A DNA stretch of 64,000 nt from Spirochaetae bacterium HGW-Spirochaetae-3 (lineage in GTDB: Bacteria > Spirochaetota > Spirochaetia > Treponematales > UBA12059), in contig PGXV01000004.1 in assembly GCA_002839315.1 (NCBI GenBank), positions 224,787 through 288,786 on the forward strand, written 5' to 3'. Positions 1-7,700 of the stretch are shown here, piece after piece. The translations under genes and the position numbers were made by a program. How positions within the stretch are numbered: the stretch's first letter is position 1; each line of letters begins with the position of its first letter. The notes below the pieces were generated by a model. The model did no database searches. It saw only the letters and a program-made list of their open reading frames with translations, and had not been told where the DNA came from.

Positions 1-243
1 TCGGCTTAGTTGCTGATAGGCTATACCCAGGTAGAGGAACACCTTCTCGTCGGCGCCTGACTCCTTCGCGGCCATCTCCAATACCGGGGCGGCCTCCTGC
101 GGCTTGTTCTCCATGAAAAGCTTGATTCCGCGTTCTGAAAAGTCCGATCCGAACGCGGGCGAGGACGCCGCGAACGCGGAAATAAGGCAAAGCAGCGACA
201 TGAGCCGGCTTAAGGCCAGGTTCGACGTAGGTCCGGAACGCAT
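1..243 (-). CDS. Secreted TPR-like protein, partial (C-terminus beyond window)
   Basis: The gene runs off the left edge; the first 81 codons are visible. The protein opens with a basic stretch, a hydrophobic core around residues 11-24 and an Ala-rich cleavage-like region, which looks like a signal peptide. The following residues (ERGIKLFMENKPQEAAP, later VFLYLGIAYQQL) have the helical spacing of a tetratricopeptide repeat. A strong AAGGAGGT lies directly before two consecutive ATG codons (246 and 243); the second has the more usual spacing. It diverges from the TPR gene at 419. The role is unknown; envelope TPR proteins usually scaffold other proteins. Confidence 0.6.
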   Translation of the reverse strand, partial: MRSGPTSNLALSRLMSLLCLISAFAASSPAFGSDFSERGIKLFMENKPQEAAPVLEMAAKESGADEKVFLYLGIAYQQLSR

Positions 244-418
244 CATACCTCCTTACGAACGGATATCGCCGTGCGATGCGACCGTTTCTCGCCTGGACGG
301 GCGAAACGACTCTGGAAATTACCGCCGATCTCGTATACCATAGACTAGGATACCACGAGAGGCGGCTCGTTTAAAGCGCGTCCTCACCATTCCCGATACC
401 GAATAGCAAGGCGGGCCG

Positions 419-1789
419 ATGTCATTCGTCGTAATCCTTATAGTATTCTTCGGCGTCGCAGTAGGCATACTGAGCTATTTCCTTATACGGATGATAGTGA
501 TGCCTAAACGGCTTTCCGCGGTTTCCGACCTGATAAAGCAAGGCCGGAACCAAGCCGCCGGCAAGATCGTCAAGACGATGCTCGCGAAGGAACCAAGAAA
601 CGCCGTTGCCCATTACTACATGGGGAAGATATACCTCGCCGAGGGGAAATCAGAACTCGCGCTCATGGAATTCAAGACCGTCGGCGGTATAGGTCAGTTC
701 GATCAGGAAATCCCGGAGCCCGAATTCAGGCGCCTCATCGCCGATCTCTACGAGCGCTTCGGCCAGCTTGAAGAGGCCCTCAAGGAATATATACTCCTCG
801 TCAAGGGCGATCCCCGGAACGCGGATTACTATTATCAATGCGCCAGGATATTCGATACCCGCGGCAAGGCTGACGTCGCCGTGAAATACGCCAGGAAAGC
901 GGTGGAACTCGATCCCCGTCACGGGAAGGCCCATTATATACTCGGGGTCATACTATACAAGACCAAGCATCCCCTCGAGGCGAGGGCCGAATTCGAATTC
1001 GGCCTCAAGTTCGATCCTTCGAATTATGACGGCTACTACTACCTCGGCAAGCTCCTCAAGGAATCTAACGACTATACGGGCGCCCTGCTCGCCTTCGAAC
1101 GGGCGCAGAAAAGCCCGGCGCTCAAGATAAAGGCGCTCGTAGAGCGAGGCGGAACCTACATGAACCAAGGCTCGTACGAGAACGCCGCTATCGAGCTTGA
1201 ACGCGCAATAAAGCTGTCTAAGGATGAGGGTTCCTCGGAGATCCTGTACGGTAGGTACTTCCTGTCGCTCTGCTATGAAAAGCTCAAGAACATCGACCGC
1301 GCCATCGAGCAATGGGAGAAGATATACGCCAAGAAGCCGCAATTCAGGGACGTGGCCGAGAAGCTTACCCAATATCAGGAATATCGCACCGATGACCATA
1401 TAAAGGATTTCCTGACCTGCGGCCAGGAAGATTTCGTCGAGCTGTGCAAGCGCGTCGCGTCGGACGGCCTTAACCTCGCGGTACGGGACGTCATCCCTAC
1501 GCAGAACGGCGTCGATTTCATCACCGTAGAGAACGAGTCGGAAAAGTGGCTCGGCACGAAGAAGAAGCCGCAGTTGTTGCGTTTCCTCAGGGTATCCGAG
1601 CCCCTGGACGATTCAGCGGTCAGGTCGCTGCTCGACAACATGAAGAAGCTCGGCATCATCCGCGGGGTCATCGTCACGAGCTCAACGTTCAACCGGGCGG
1701 CGATGGAATTCGCGGAGAACCGGTCGGTCGAGCTGTTCCACAAGGAACAGCTACAGGAATTGCTGAAAAAGGCCGCCCAGCCGACCTAG
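419..1789 (+). CDS. Membrane-anchored TPR protein with degenerate Mrr-like C-terminal domain
   Basis: The protein has 456 residues. Residues 3-26 form one transmembrane segment, about 35-330 are tandem TPR repeats (for example AKEPRNAVAHYYMGKIYLAE), and about 345-452 form a separate C-terminal domain. That domain ends in GVIVTSSTFNRAAMEFA...VELFHKEQLQELL, which resembles the end of Mrr-type restriction-endonuclease-fold domains. The nuclease motif looks lost: Asp366 remains, but the place of the usual Gln-x-Lys reads about LRV near 390-392. A binding or structural role is therefore more likely than DNA cleavage. Treponemes have related TPR proteins, but I know of no assigned function. Confidence 0.75.
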   Translation: MSFVVILIVFFGVAVGILSYFLIRMIVMPKRLSAVSDLIKQGRNQAAGKIVKTMLAKEPRNAVAHYYMGKIYLAEGKSELALMEFKTVGGIGQFDQEIPEPEFRRLIADLYERFGQLEEALKEYILLVKGDPRNADYYYQCARIFDTRGKADVAVKYARKAVELDPRHGKAHYILGVILYKTKHPLEARAEFEFGLKFDPSNYDGYYYLGKLLKESNDYTGALLAFERAQKSPALKIKALVERGGTYMNQGSYENAAIELERAIKLSKDEGSSEILYGRYFLSLCYEKLKNIDRAIEQWEKIYAKKPQFRDVAEKLTQYQEYRTDDHIKDFLTCGQEDFVELCKRVASDGLNLAVRDVIPTQNGVDFITVENESEKWLGTKKKPQLLRFLRVSEPLDDSAVRSLLDNMKKLGIIRGVIVTSSTFNRAAMEFAENRSVELFHKEQLQELLKKAAQPT

Positions 1790-1888
1790 AATCCGTTTTT
1801 TTTCGGTAACCGCAGCGCACTCCGATTGTTATTTAAGTTGACATTCCTCGATCGTCGATCGAGCGGTGTTCCTCCTTTCCGTGGTGCG

Positions 1889-1922
1889 CCCCCGGGCCGA
1901 GGCTTCGACCCGGGGGTCTTTC
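1889..1922 (+). terminator. Stem-loop downstream of the TPR gene
   Basis: An 8-bp perfect stem (CCCCCGGG at 1889-1896 with CCCGGGGG at 1909-1916) extends by further pairs around one mismatch and is followed by TCTTT. This fits a modest intrinsic terminator about 100 bases after the TPR gene. The short, interrupted T-run leaves some doubt. Confidence 0.5.
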
Positions 1923-1926
1923 ATGA

Positions 1927-1956
1927 TTGACACTAGATCAAATTCTACGTTATTTT
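1927..1956 (+). promoter_or_regulatory. Candidate sigma-70 promoter for the small zinc-ribbon gene
   Basis: TTGACA at 1927-1932 is followed after 18 bases by TATTTT at 1951-1956. It would give a leader of about 110 bases for the gene at 2072. That leader is GC-rich and contains inverted repeats around 2006-2050. The match is by eye only. Confidence 0.4.
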
Positions 1957-2071
1957 CTCAACAGGCTTTGGCGCCATGAGTAGCGCCGTCCGTTATCCAC
2001 TATCGGGGCGCCTTACGGCGTTGCCGGATGGGCGGCCGCCTTCGGTCGGCTAGATCCCCAAGGAGTTCGTC

Positions 2072-2242
2072 ATGGGACAGGTTAGTAAGAACTCTCGTAC
2101 GTCGAGTACCACGCATCATTTCTATTGCCCCTGCGGCGGTGAAGTGAAAATGAAGACCCTCTTCGAAGAAGGTCGCGTAAAGAACGTCGCCGAATGCGAG
2201 AAATGCAAGCGCACCGAGCGAAGGCCGAGCGATTTCAGCTAG
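2072..2242 (+). CDS. Small zinc-ribbon-like protein (56 aa)
   Basis: This short gene starts at ATG 2072 after AAGGAG at 2060-2065 and ends at TAG 2240-2242. The 56-residue product has Cys19-x-Cys21-Gly-Gly and Cys42-x2-Cys45, the pairing expected of a small zinc ribbon. Lys and Arg residues lie around the second pair and near the end (KCKRTERRPSDFS). It probably binds zinc; nucleic-acid binding is possible but not shown. It is flanked by its own candidate promoter and a strong terminator, so it looks monocistronic. I do not recognise a named family. Confidence 0.7.
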   Translation: MGQVSKNSRTSSTTHHFYCPCGGEVKMKTLFEEGRVKNVAECEKCKRTERRPSDFS

Positions 2243-2267
2243 GATTCGCGTTGCGTGTGGAATAAGG

Positions 2268-2294
2268 GCCGTCCCGATCGGGGGCGGCTTTTTT
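2268..2294 (+). terminator. Intrinsic terminator between convergent genes
   Basis: GCCGTCCC pairs with GGGGCGGC (one G-U pair) around a short loop and is followed by six T residues at 2289-2294. It sits between the zinc-ribbon gene and the convergent plsC stop, and could also stop transcription from the opposite strand. Confidence 0.8.
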
Positions 2295-3100
2295 CATGTT
2301 CGTGCCGCCGCGGACAAATCGCCCGAGCGCCATGTTTCAAGCTGGCGCTCTATATCCGCGCGCGCGACTCCCAGGGCGTCCACGACGCCTTGCTTGTCGG
2401 CCCGAGCCTCTACTATCGACAAGACCTTTACACGGTACTCTACGGGGGCTTTCCCGGACAGTAGCGTCTTCAGCTTCGTGGCCTTCCAGCCGCCGTCGAT
2501 GGCGACTACCAGTAACGGCGCAGGAGCCGTGTCCATGATGCGCCTGAGCCCTGCCGAATGGAATCTGCCCATCTTTCCGTCCTTCGACCGCGTTCCCTCG
2601 GGAAAGATGGATGGCCAGAATCCGATGTCCTGGCATCGCCTCGCGAACGCTCCGAGGCCGCGCATGGAACGAGTCGGGTTGCTTCCGCGGTCGATGAGCG
2701 CGTGACCGCCTACCCTCAAGACGCTCGAAATAAGCGGGATACCGTTTCCGAGCTCTTTCTTGGCAACGAATAGCAATCGGCGGTCCGGCTCGAAGTAGTG
2801 CATGAGTATAGGGATGTCGAGGAGGCTCTGATGGTTGGATACGACGATGCATCGGTCGGGCATTACGAACGACGGGCGATCGTATAGCAGTCTAAGCCCG
2901 ATATACGCCTTAGCGCACGAGACGAAACGGTTCATGGCCCGCAAGGCTATATCCGCTACCCGTTGGCGCCGGATACCCGAGGGAAGGAAGCGGCACAGAT
3001 AGGCCGGCACCTCGTACGCCAAGGCTATGGCGAGCGAAGTCAGCGCAATTATCAGGGTTCCCATGCCGACGACTATAGCCTCTCGTCGATCCTCAGGCAA
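2294..3100 (-). CDS. plsC: 1-acyl-sn-glycerol-3-phosphate acyltransferase
   Basis: This enzyme acylates lysophosphatidic acid to phosphatidic acid in phospholipid synthesis at the inner membrane. A hydrophobic segment spans about residues 10-33. The acyltransferase motifs are clear: NHQSLLD (catalytic His90 and Asp95) and FPEGTRS at 166-172. The 268-residue length fits the family. The start is uncertain. The frame is open upstream to 3164 but contains no ATG, GTG or TTG beyond the TTG at 3100; an internal ATG at 3064 is the alternative. The rpsT promoter lies just upstream, divergent. Confidence 0.88.
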   Translation of the reverse strand: MPEDRREAIVVGMGTLIIALTSLAIALAYEVPAYLCRFLPSGIRRQRVADIALRAMNRFVSCAKAYIGLRLLYDRPSFVMPDRCIVVSNHQSLLDIPILMHYFEPDRRLLFVAKKELGNGIPLISSVLRVGGHALIDRGSNPTRSMRGLGAFARRCQDIGFWPSIFPEGTRSKDGKMGRFHSAGLRRIMDTAPAPLLVVAIDGGWKATKLKTLLSGKAPVEYRVKVLSIVEARADKQGVVDALGVARADIERQLETWRSGDLSAAART

Positions 3101-3131
3101 TACGGCCGCCCAAACATAGCGTTCTCCATCC

Positions 3132-3160
3132 TTGACATACTCGTGGCGTTCTGGTAATTT
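3132..3160 (+). promoter_or_regulatory. Sigma-70 promoter for rpsT
   Basis: TTGACA at 3132-3137, a 17-base spacer and TAATTT at 3155-3160 match the housekeeping consensus well. Transcription would start near 3167, about 57 bases before the rpsT start. The promoter overlaps the region where a longer plsC reading frame would lie. Confidence 0.7.
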
Positions 3161-3223
3161 CTTCTACCGACGTTAATTCCTGTCGAACAGACATTAGTTG
3201 CGACAATCCGAATGGAGGATAGC

Positions 3224-3493
3224 TTGGCTACCAAATTTTCATCCGCCGAGAAACGGCATAAGCAGGACGAGAAGCGACGCGTCCAGAACAAGAAAGTAAA
3301 GAGCAGCGTACGAACCGCCGCTAAGCGCGTTGTCGTCGCCGCCCACGCCAAGGACAAGGATCTCGCCGAATCTACGCTCAAGGACATGATCAAGCAGATC
3401 GACACGGCCGCTCGCAAGGGCATCATCAAGAAGAACGCTGCGGCTCGCAAGAAGTCGAGGATGCAGCGGCTCGTCAACGTCCTCGGCGCTTAA
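3224..3493 (+). CDS. rpsT: 30S ribosomal protein S20
   Basis: S20 binds 16S rRNA early in small-subunit assembly. The product is Lys/Arg-rich and helical, opening MATKFSSAEKRHKQDEKRR and ending KKSRMQRLVNVLGA, with family-typical length (89 residues). I place the start at TTG 3224 rather than ATG 3212: GGAGG at 3214-3218 overlaps the upstream ATG and is five bases from the TTG, and the shorter product begins where S20 proteins normally begin. A TTG start fits the known poor-start control of S20 synthesis in other bacteria (inference here). Confidence 0.92.
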   Translation: MATKFSSAEKRHKQDEKRRVQNKKVKSSVRTAAKRVVVAAHAKDKDLAESTLKDMIKQIDTAARKGIIKKNAAARKKSRMQRLVNVLGA

Positions 3494-3518
3494 GCTCATC
3501 CAATCCGGCGCCACTGAT

Positions 3519-3544
3519 CCGTTCAGGCCAAGCCTAAGGAACGG
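3519..3544 (+). other. RNA stem-loop between rpsT and hup
   Basis: CCGTTC-AGGC pairs with GCCT-GAACGG across a three-base loop with a small bulge. It lies in the 84-base gap after rpsT and lacks a T-run, so it may be an mRNA-stabilising or attenuating hairpin rather than a full terminator. Confidence 0.4.
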
Positions 3545-3577
3545 TCTATGGCGGATCGGTAGTCCAGGAGTTGCGGC

Positions 3578-3937
3578 ATGGCCAGAAAAGTCACGAAAGC
3601 CGAATTGATCGACGCTCTTCACGAACGATCAACGCTCGGCCGAAAAGACATACACGTACTCATCGACGGCTTGTTCGAAGAAATCAAGAAGGCCATTCTC
3701 GATGAGAAAGCAGTGGAACTGCGCGGCTTCGGAACCTTCGAGGTTCGTATCAGGAAAGGCCGTAAGCGCGCCCGCAACCCAAAGACGGGCGAACCGGTGT
3801 CCGTATCGGATCATGGCGTAGCCGTATTCCGCCCGGGCCGCGAACTCAAGCAGGAAGCCTGGAAAATCGGCGCCGAGGGTAAGTCCGGCGAAGACGCCGA
3901 CACAATCGCTGATGCGGTCGCCGCCGCGGACGAATAG
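3578..3937 (+). CDS. hup: HU/IHF-family nucleoid protein
   Basis: HU dimers bend and compact DNA. Residues 1-93 are the HU fold: helical dimerisation region with TKAELIDALHE, the VELRGFGTFEVRIRKGRKRARNPKTGEPV arm region, and the closing VAVFRPGRELKQ. About 26 extra C-terminal residues are acidic and Ala-rich, which is longer than classical HU. AGGAG precedes the ATG. It lies between rpsT and lnt, as in Treponema pallidum from memory. The lnt reading frame starts inside its 3' end. Confidence 0.93.
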   Translation: MARKVTKAELIDALHERSTLGRKDIHVLIDGLFEEIKKAILDEKAVELRGFGTFEVRIRKGRKRARNPKTGEPVSVSDHGVAVFRPGRELKQEAWKIGAEGKSGEDADTIADAVAAADE

Positions 3938-5528
3938 GCTTGACCGGCGCTTCGCCGGCGCCGCCCTCGTTGCTTCATCAACGGCATTATACCTAATCGC
4001 CTTCCTGGTTCCGGGAGGCGCTTTTCACCTCGCGGCTTTCCTGTCGCTGCTCCCGATGCTCGCCTTCTCGGATCGCCATGGTCCGATAGCCTCGGGAGCG
4101 GCCGGCGCCGTCATAGGCGCGGCCGTACTGGGGATAACGTGTAAATGGCTATCGGCCTATCACCCCGCGGCCGTGTTCGTCGCCGTCGCGATCGGCGTCG
4201 TATGGTTCGCCGTAGCCTTCGCGTCAATCTCGGCTGTTTTACGCACGAAAAGCCGCTTCGCGTTACCGGCGGCGGTTTTCATCTGGTCGGCGGCCGAACT
4301 AGGCAGATCGGTCGGATTCCTGGCCTTCCCGTACGCCTCACTGCCGTATTCGCTGGCCGACAGCTCGGCCGCCCTCCGGCTCGCGTCCCTTGGGGGCGTA
4401 CCGCTCGTCAGCCTCGCCATCGCCGGCGCCAACGCGTCGCTATACGCCGCGCTCCGCCGCATGCGAGGCTCGGTTCGGGGACGAGCCGCGGGGACAGCGC
4501 TCAGGGGACTGTTCGGCGCGGCATGCATCCTTATCGTCGCCGTCTCCGGCAAACCGAGCGCCTCAGGCTACGGGATGACCGCTTCGCAGACGCCGGGCGA
4601 CTCGCCCTCCCCAGGAGCGTTCCGGGTAGCATTGATACAGCCGAGCGTATACAAGCAGGCCGGTATTACCGATTACGCCGCCGCTTTCCAAAGACTATCT
4701 GCGCTGAGCGACGCGGCCCTCGAAAAGCGCCCCGACCTGGTCGTATGGCACGAAACCGCGATCGTCCCGCCCATCGAGTGGCACGTCAGGCATCGGCCCG
4801 AGCGGCCGACGTACGAGTTCATTTACGGAGTCGAGGCGTACCTGTCGAGCTTCCCCGTTCCCGTGCTCATCGGCAACGGATACGCCCTGCCCGATGACGT
4901 CCGTCGGACCATCGAGCACAACTCCGCGCTGCTCTTCTCGGATGGAGCCATAGCCGGACGCTACGACAAGGTCAAGCTCGTGCCGTTCTCGGAATACCTG
5001 CCCCCCAGGCTCAGGTTCCCGTCACTGAACCGATGGCTCGTCTCTCGATTCGGCGCCTTCTGGACGCCGGGTGATGGGCCGTCTCTCCTGAGGGCCGGTT
5101 CGGCGAACATCGCCGCGCCCATATGCTTCGAGGATTCATTCGGACGGTACTTTTCCTCGTTCGACGCACCAGATTTCTTCGTGGTCCTGACGAACGACTC
5201 GTGGGCCCGTTCGGCGCTCATGCAGGAACAGCATCTAGCGATGTCGAAATTCAGGGCCGCCGAGACCGGATCCATCGTCCTCAGGGCCGCGGATACCGGC
5301 GCTACCGTTGCTATAGCGCCGAATGGAGCCGTCGCGGGAGCCCTTCCGCCCTTCATCCGCGGCTCGCTCTTCGTCGATCTTCCTCTCGGAAGCTCAAGGA
5401 TTACAGCATATGAGTACGCGGGAAAGTATTCTGATATCGCATTATTATGCATAGGATTAGTTTTTATCATCCTGAGCGCCGCCTTCCGTTCCGACACCTT
5501 CCGCATTGACAAGAACGACGGCGTATAG
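3912..5528 (+). CDS. lnt: Apolipoprotein N-acyltransferase
   Basis: Lnt adds the third acyl chain to the N-terminal cysteine of lipoproteins in the inner membrane. The 538-residue protein has about six hydrophobic segments in residues 15-210, then a nitrilase-fold domain. The catalytic triad is visible as Glu281 (VVWHETAI), Lys353 (GRYDKVKLVPFSEYLP) and Cys405 (APICFEDSF). A last hydrophobic segment lies near 510-528. The ATG at 3912 overlaps hup by 26 bases, suggesting translational coupling. No better start exists before the first membrane segment. Confidence 0.93.
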   Translation: MRSPPRTNRLDRRFAGAALVASSTALYLIAFLVPGGAFHLAAFLSLLPMLAFSDRHGPIASGAAGAVIGAAVLGITCKWLSAYHPAAVFVAVAIGVVWFAVAFASISAVLRTKSRFALPAAVFIWSAAELGRSVGFLAFPYASLPYSLADSSAALRLASLGGVPLVSLAIAGANASLYAALRRMRGSVRGRAAGTALRGLFGAACILIVAVSGKPSASGYGMTASQTPGDSPSPGAFRVALIQPSVYKQAGITDYAAAFQRLSALSDAALEKRPDLVVWHETAIVPPIEWHVRHRPERPTYEFIYGVEAYLSSFPVPVLIGNGYALPDDVRRTIEHNSALLFSDGAIAGRYDKVKLVPFSEYLPPRLRFPSLNRWLVSRFGAFWTPGDGPSLLRAGSANIAAPICFEDSFGRYFSSFDAPDFFVVLTNDSWARSALMQEQHLAMSKFRAAETGSIVLRAADTGATVAIAPNGAVAGALPPFIRGSLFVDLPLGSSRITAYEYAGKYSDIALLCIGLVFIILSAAFRSDTFRIDKNDGV

Positions 5529-5609
5529 GAAAATGATCTTCGTCCGGCGAATCGCCCGAAGACATGCTGTTCGTCATCCGTGCTCGGCAACCCACGATCG
5601 GAGACCATA

Positions 5610-6275
5610 GTGGCCACCAAAAAACGTATACTGGTAGTAGACGACGAACAAATCAATCTCGAATTCTTCGATGTCATGCTGTCCAATCTTGGATTCGAGG
5701 TTCATAAGGCGGAGAACGGCCAGGAAGCCCTCGAATCCATTAGGAAGATCCAACCCGACCTCGTTATCCTCGACAACATCATGCCGAAGCTTTCCGGCTG
5801 GGAAGTCACCAAGATAATAAAGTCTTCCCCCGAGTACGCCGAGTTCTCCGATACGCCCATAATCATTTTTTCGGCGCTCGACGACATTAAGGACAAGGTA
5901 GAGGGCCTGGAGCTGGGCGCCGACGACTACATCACCAAACCGTTCAACTTCGCGGAGGTTCTCGCGAGGATACACGCCGTTCTACGTTCCCACGATCTCT
6001 TGCGGCAGATAGAGAACCGCGAGAAACGCCTGGTAATCGGGGACAGGACCGTGGAAGAGTTATTCTCCTCAGCGGATGCCATGAAGAAGGCGCTAGAGGA
6101 TATAGCCGCGGCTGACGACATCGAAACCACGCGAAGGCTCGCCAAGAAGGCGGCCGACTCGCTGGAATCGCTCAAGGTCCGTATCGAATCGCTGAAGGCG
6201 GAGTCTGAGGGTCTACGGAAAGAATCTCTGGATATCGCCACCATGCGCCGGAAGACGCGGGCGGACATTCGTTAA
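5610..6275 (+). CDS. Receiver-only response regulator with C-terminal coiled coil
   Basis: Residues 4-125 form a CheY-like receiver with acidic pocket Asp11-Asp12, phospho-acceptor Asp55 (LVILDNIMP), Ser88 and Lys110 (YITKPF). Residues about 130-221 are heptad-like and charged, predicting a coiled coil, with no recognisable output domain. It probably acts through protein-protein contact. I chose GTG 5610, six bases after GGAG, over GTG 5580; the shorter protein begins MATKKRILVVDDE, just where a receiver should. No kinase is adjacent. It leads a group with a TPR module, a bactofilin and a CinA-like amidase. Confidence 0.85.
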   Translation: MATKKRILVVDDEQINLEFFDVMLSNLGFEVHKAENGQEALESIRKIQPDLVILDNIMPKLSGWEVTKIIKSSPEYAEFSDTPIIIFSALDDIKDKVEGLELGADDYITKPFNFAEVLARIHAVLRSHDLLRQIENREKRLVIGDRTVEELFSSADAMKKALEDIAAADDIETTRRLAKKAADSLESLKVRIESLKAESEGLRKESLDIATMRRKTRADIR

Positions 6276-6300
6276 GCGCGAGGCAACGGAAGGAGCCCCT

Positions 6301-6522
6301 ATGATCAGCGAGGAGAAGAGAAAAGTCCTGGAGCTGTTCGCCGAGGGTAGGAAACTCTATAAGCTGTTGCGCTTCTCGGACGCGTCCGATCGCTTCGCGG
6401 CGGCGTTGGCCATCGACCCGACGGACGGTCCGTGCAAAGTCTACCTGGATCGATGCGATCATTACGCTATCGATCCGCCGGACGAGGACTGGGACGGCGT
6501 GTTCGTTATGAATCATAAGTGA
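6301..6522 (+). CDS. Stand-alone TPR module with PPxEDWDGV motif (73 aa)
   Basis: This short protein is a pair of helices like one TPR (RFSDASDRFAAALAIDPTDGPCKVYLDRC) followed by IDPPDEDWDGVFVMNHK. That ending is typical of the C-terminus of many class III adenylate/guanylate cyclase proteins, where it follows TPR repeats. Here it stands alone without a cyclase domain. AAGGAG lies seven bases before the ATG. It sits 25 bases after the receiver gene and 13 before the bactofilin, so it is likely co-transcribed. It may be a small adaptor; function unknown. Confidence 0.7.
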   Translation: MISEEKRKVLELFAEGRKLYKLLRFSDASDRFAAALAIDPTDGPCKVYLDRCDHYAIDPPDEDWDGVFVMNHK

Positions 6523-6535
6523 GAAAAGGTACTAG

Positions 6536-6934
6536 ATGCCGAGCAAATCTGCTATCAAGAACGGGGCCGATATTACGACCGTGCTGGGAGCCACCACGAG
6601 CTTCTCCGGGACGCTTAAATTCGACTCGAGCCTCATGATCCGCGGCAACTTCGAGGGGGACATAGACGCCAAGGGCGCCTTGTATATCGACGAAGGGGCT
6701 ACTGTTAACGTCGGGCGCATCAGGGCCATGAGCATTGTCGTCGCCGGCTCCGTACGCGGAGACCTGGAAGCGCTGGACAAGGTCGAATTCCGCTCGAGCG
6801 CCCAGGTTCGGGGCAACGTGAAAACGGCAAAACTCAGGATAGCCGACGGAGTGCTATTCGAGGGGCGGTGCGAGATGGTCAAGGACGGCGATGCGTTCGA
6901 TCCATTCGCGGCCAGGGGGGAAAGCGCTTCGTGA
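6536..6934 (+). CDS. Bactofilin-family cytoskeletal protein
   Basis: Bactofilins polymerise without nucleotide into membrane-associated filaments that influence cell shape, peptidoglycan and appendage placement. The 132-residue protein has the family pattern: a short N-tail, FSGTLKFDSSLMIRGNFEGDIDAKGALYIDEGATVNV, then repeating beta-helix rungs with Gly at turn positions, and a short disordered C-tail. It follows the TPR-module gene by 13 bases, and its stop overlaps the GTG start of the next gene. In a spirochaete it could affect cell coiling or periplasmic-flagellum geometry (inference). Confidence 0.88.
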   Translation: MPSKSAIKNGADITTVLGATTSFSGTLKFDSSLMIRGNFEGDIDAKGALYIDEGATVNVGRIRAMSIVVAGSVRGDLEALDKVEFRSSAQVRGNVKTAKLRIADGVLFEGRCEMVKDGDAFDPFAARGESAS

Positions 6935-7443
6935 TCCGAAACGCGCGGCTCGACGCACTGGCGTCGGAACTCGCGTCGGCGTTAGGCGAGTCCGGATCGT
7001 CGTTGTCATGCGCCGAGTCCTGTACCGGCGGCCTCGCCGCCGCGGCTATAACGGATATACCCGGAGCGTCGGGTTTTTTCCTTGGCGGACTCGTCGCCTA
7101 CTCGAACGCCGCGAAGGAACGGTTGCTGGCAGTGCCCGCCGCGACCATAGACGCCCACGGCGCCGTATCCGCAGAGACCGCCATCGCGATGGCGGGAGGA
7201 GCCGCCTCGGCTTTCGGCTCGGATTACGCCTTTTCCATTACGGGCATCGCGGGTCCCGGCGGCGGCAGCTCGGATAAGCCAGTGGGCACCGTCTGGTTCG
7301 GTTTCCGCTCGCCCGGTTCGACCGTATCGGCATCGGCTTTTTTCACAGGCGACAGGCAGGCCGTACGGGACGCGGCAGCCGAATTCGCGTTGGATCGTAT
7401 GGCCGCGATCGTTCGCGCAGCGATCGCCGGATCGTCGATCTAA
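6931..7443 (+). CDS. pncC: CinA C-terminal-domain protein, likely nicotinamide-nucleotide amidase
   Basis: The 170-residue product is the CinA C-terminal domain alone. It shows SCAESCTGGLAAAAITDIPGAS near the start and SITGIAGPGGG...KPVGTVWFGF near residues 105-130. Such proteins deamidate nicotinamide mononucleotide in NAD recycling. The start is GTG 6931 in a GTGA overlap with the bactofilin stop, preceded by a G-rich ribosome site. Reading frames starting upstream would overlap bactofilin out of frame and are not supported. Its stop codon lies inside a strong inverted repeat. Confidence 0.85.
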   Translation: MIRNARLDALASELASALGESGSSLSCAESCTGGLAAAAITDIPGASGFFLGGLVAYSNAAKERLLAVPAATIDAHGAVSAETAIAMAGGAASAFGSDYAFSITGIAGPGGGSSDKPVGTVWFGFRSPGSTVSASAFFTGDRQAVRDAAAEFALDRMAAIVRAAIAGSSI

Positions 7444-7456
7444 GGATCGACGATCC
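7429..7456 (+). terminator. Perfect 12-bp inverted repeat over the pncC stop
   Basis: GGATCGTCGATC at 7429-7440 is exactly repeated in inverse at 7445-7456 with a four-base TAAG loop that carries the stop codon. There is no T-run, and the rho promoter begins four bases later. It may end or weaken upstream transcription or protect the 3' end. Confidence 0.5.
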
Positions 7457-7459
7457 AGC

Positions 7460-7489
7460 TTGACAATTCGCGCAAGGCGGGAGTATCGT
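7460..7489 (+). promoter_or_regulatory. Candidate sigma-70 promoter for rho
   Basis: TTGACA at 7460-7465 is followed after 18 bases by TATCGT at 7484-7489. It would give rho a leader of about 200 bases. A long leader fits the known autoregulation of rho in other bacteria. Confidence 0.5.
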
Positions 7490-7700
7490 TTCCGTAAGGA
7501 AAATTGACCGCGCGTTACAGCGCGCCGGCGATGCGACTATCGGTCGCCAGCCGCATATCTTCCGGCCGGAAACGGAAAAGCATATACAGTATCAAGGGAC
7601 GCTCGTAAGCAAGCCTCCCAATTTTTTCGACCGCGTTGGGGTTCGGCACATGCCGTAGACCTCATGACCGGTCGGCCCAAACCACGTATTGGAGAAACCT

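Noticed and set aside
1790-2071. tRNA or small structured RNA gene in the longest gap
   Set aside because: No cloverleaf, CCA end or signal-recognition-particle-like motif was found; a terminator stem and a promoter explain the visible structure.
3101-3163. Longer plsC N-terminus
   Set aside because: The frame is open and looks protein-like, but it contains no ATG, GTG or TTG before the stop at 3164-3166, and it overlaps the rpsT promoter.
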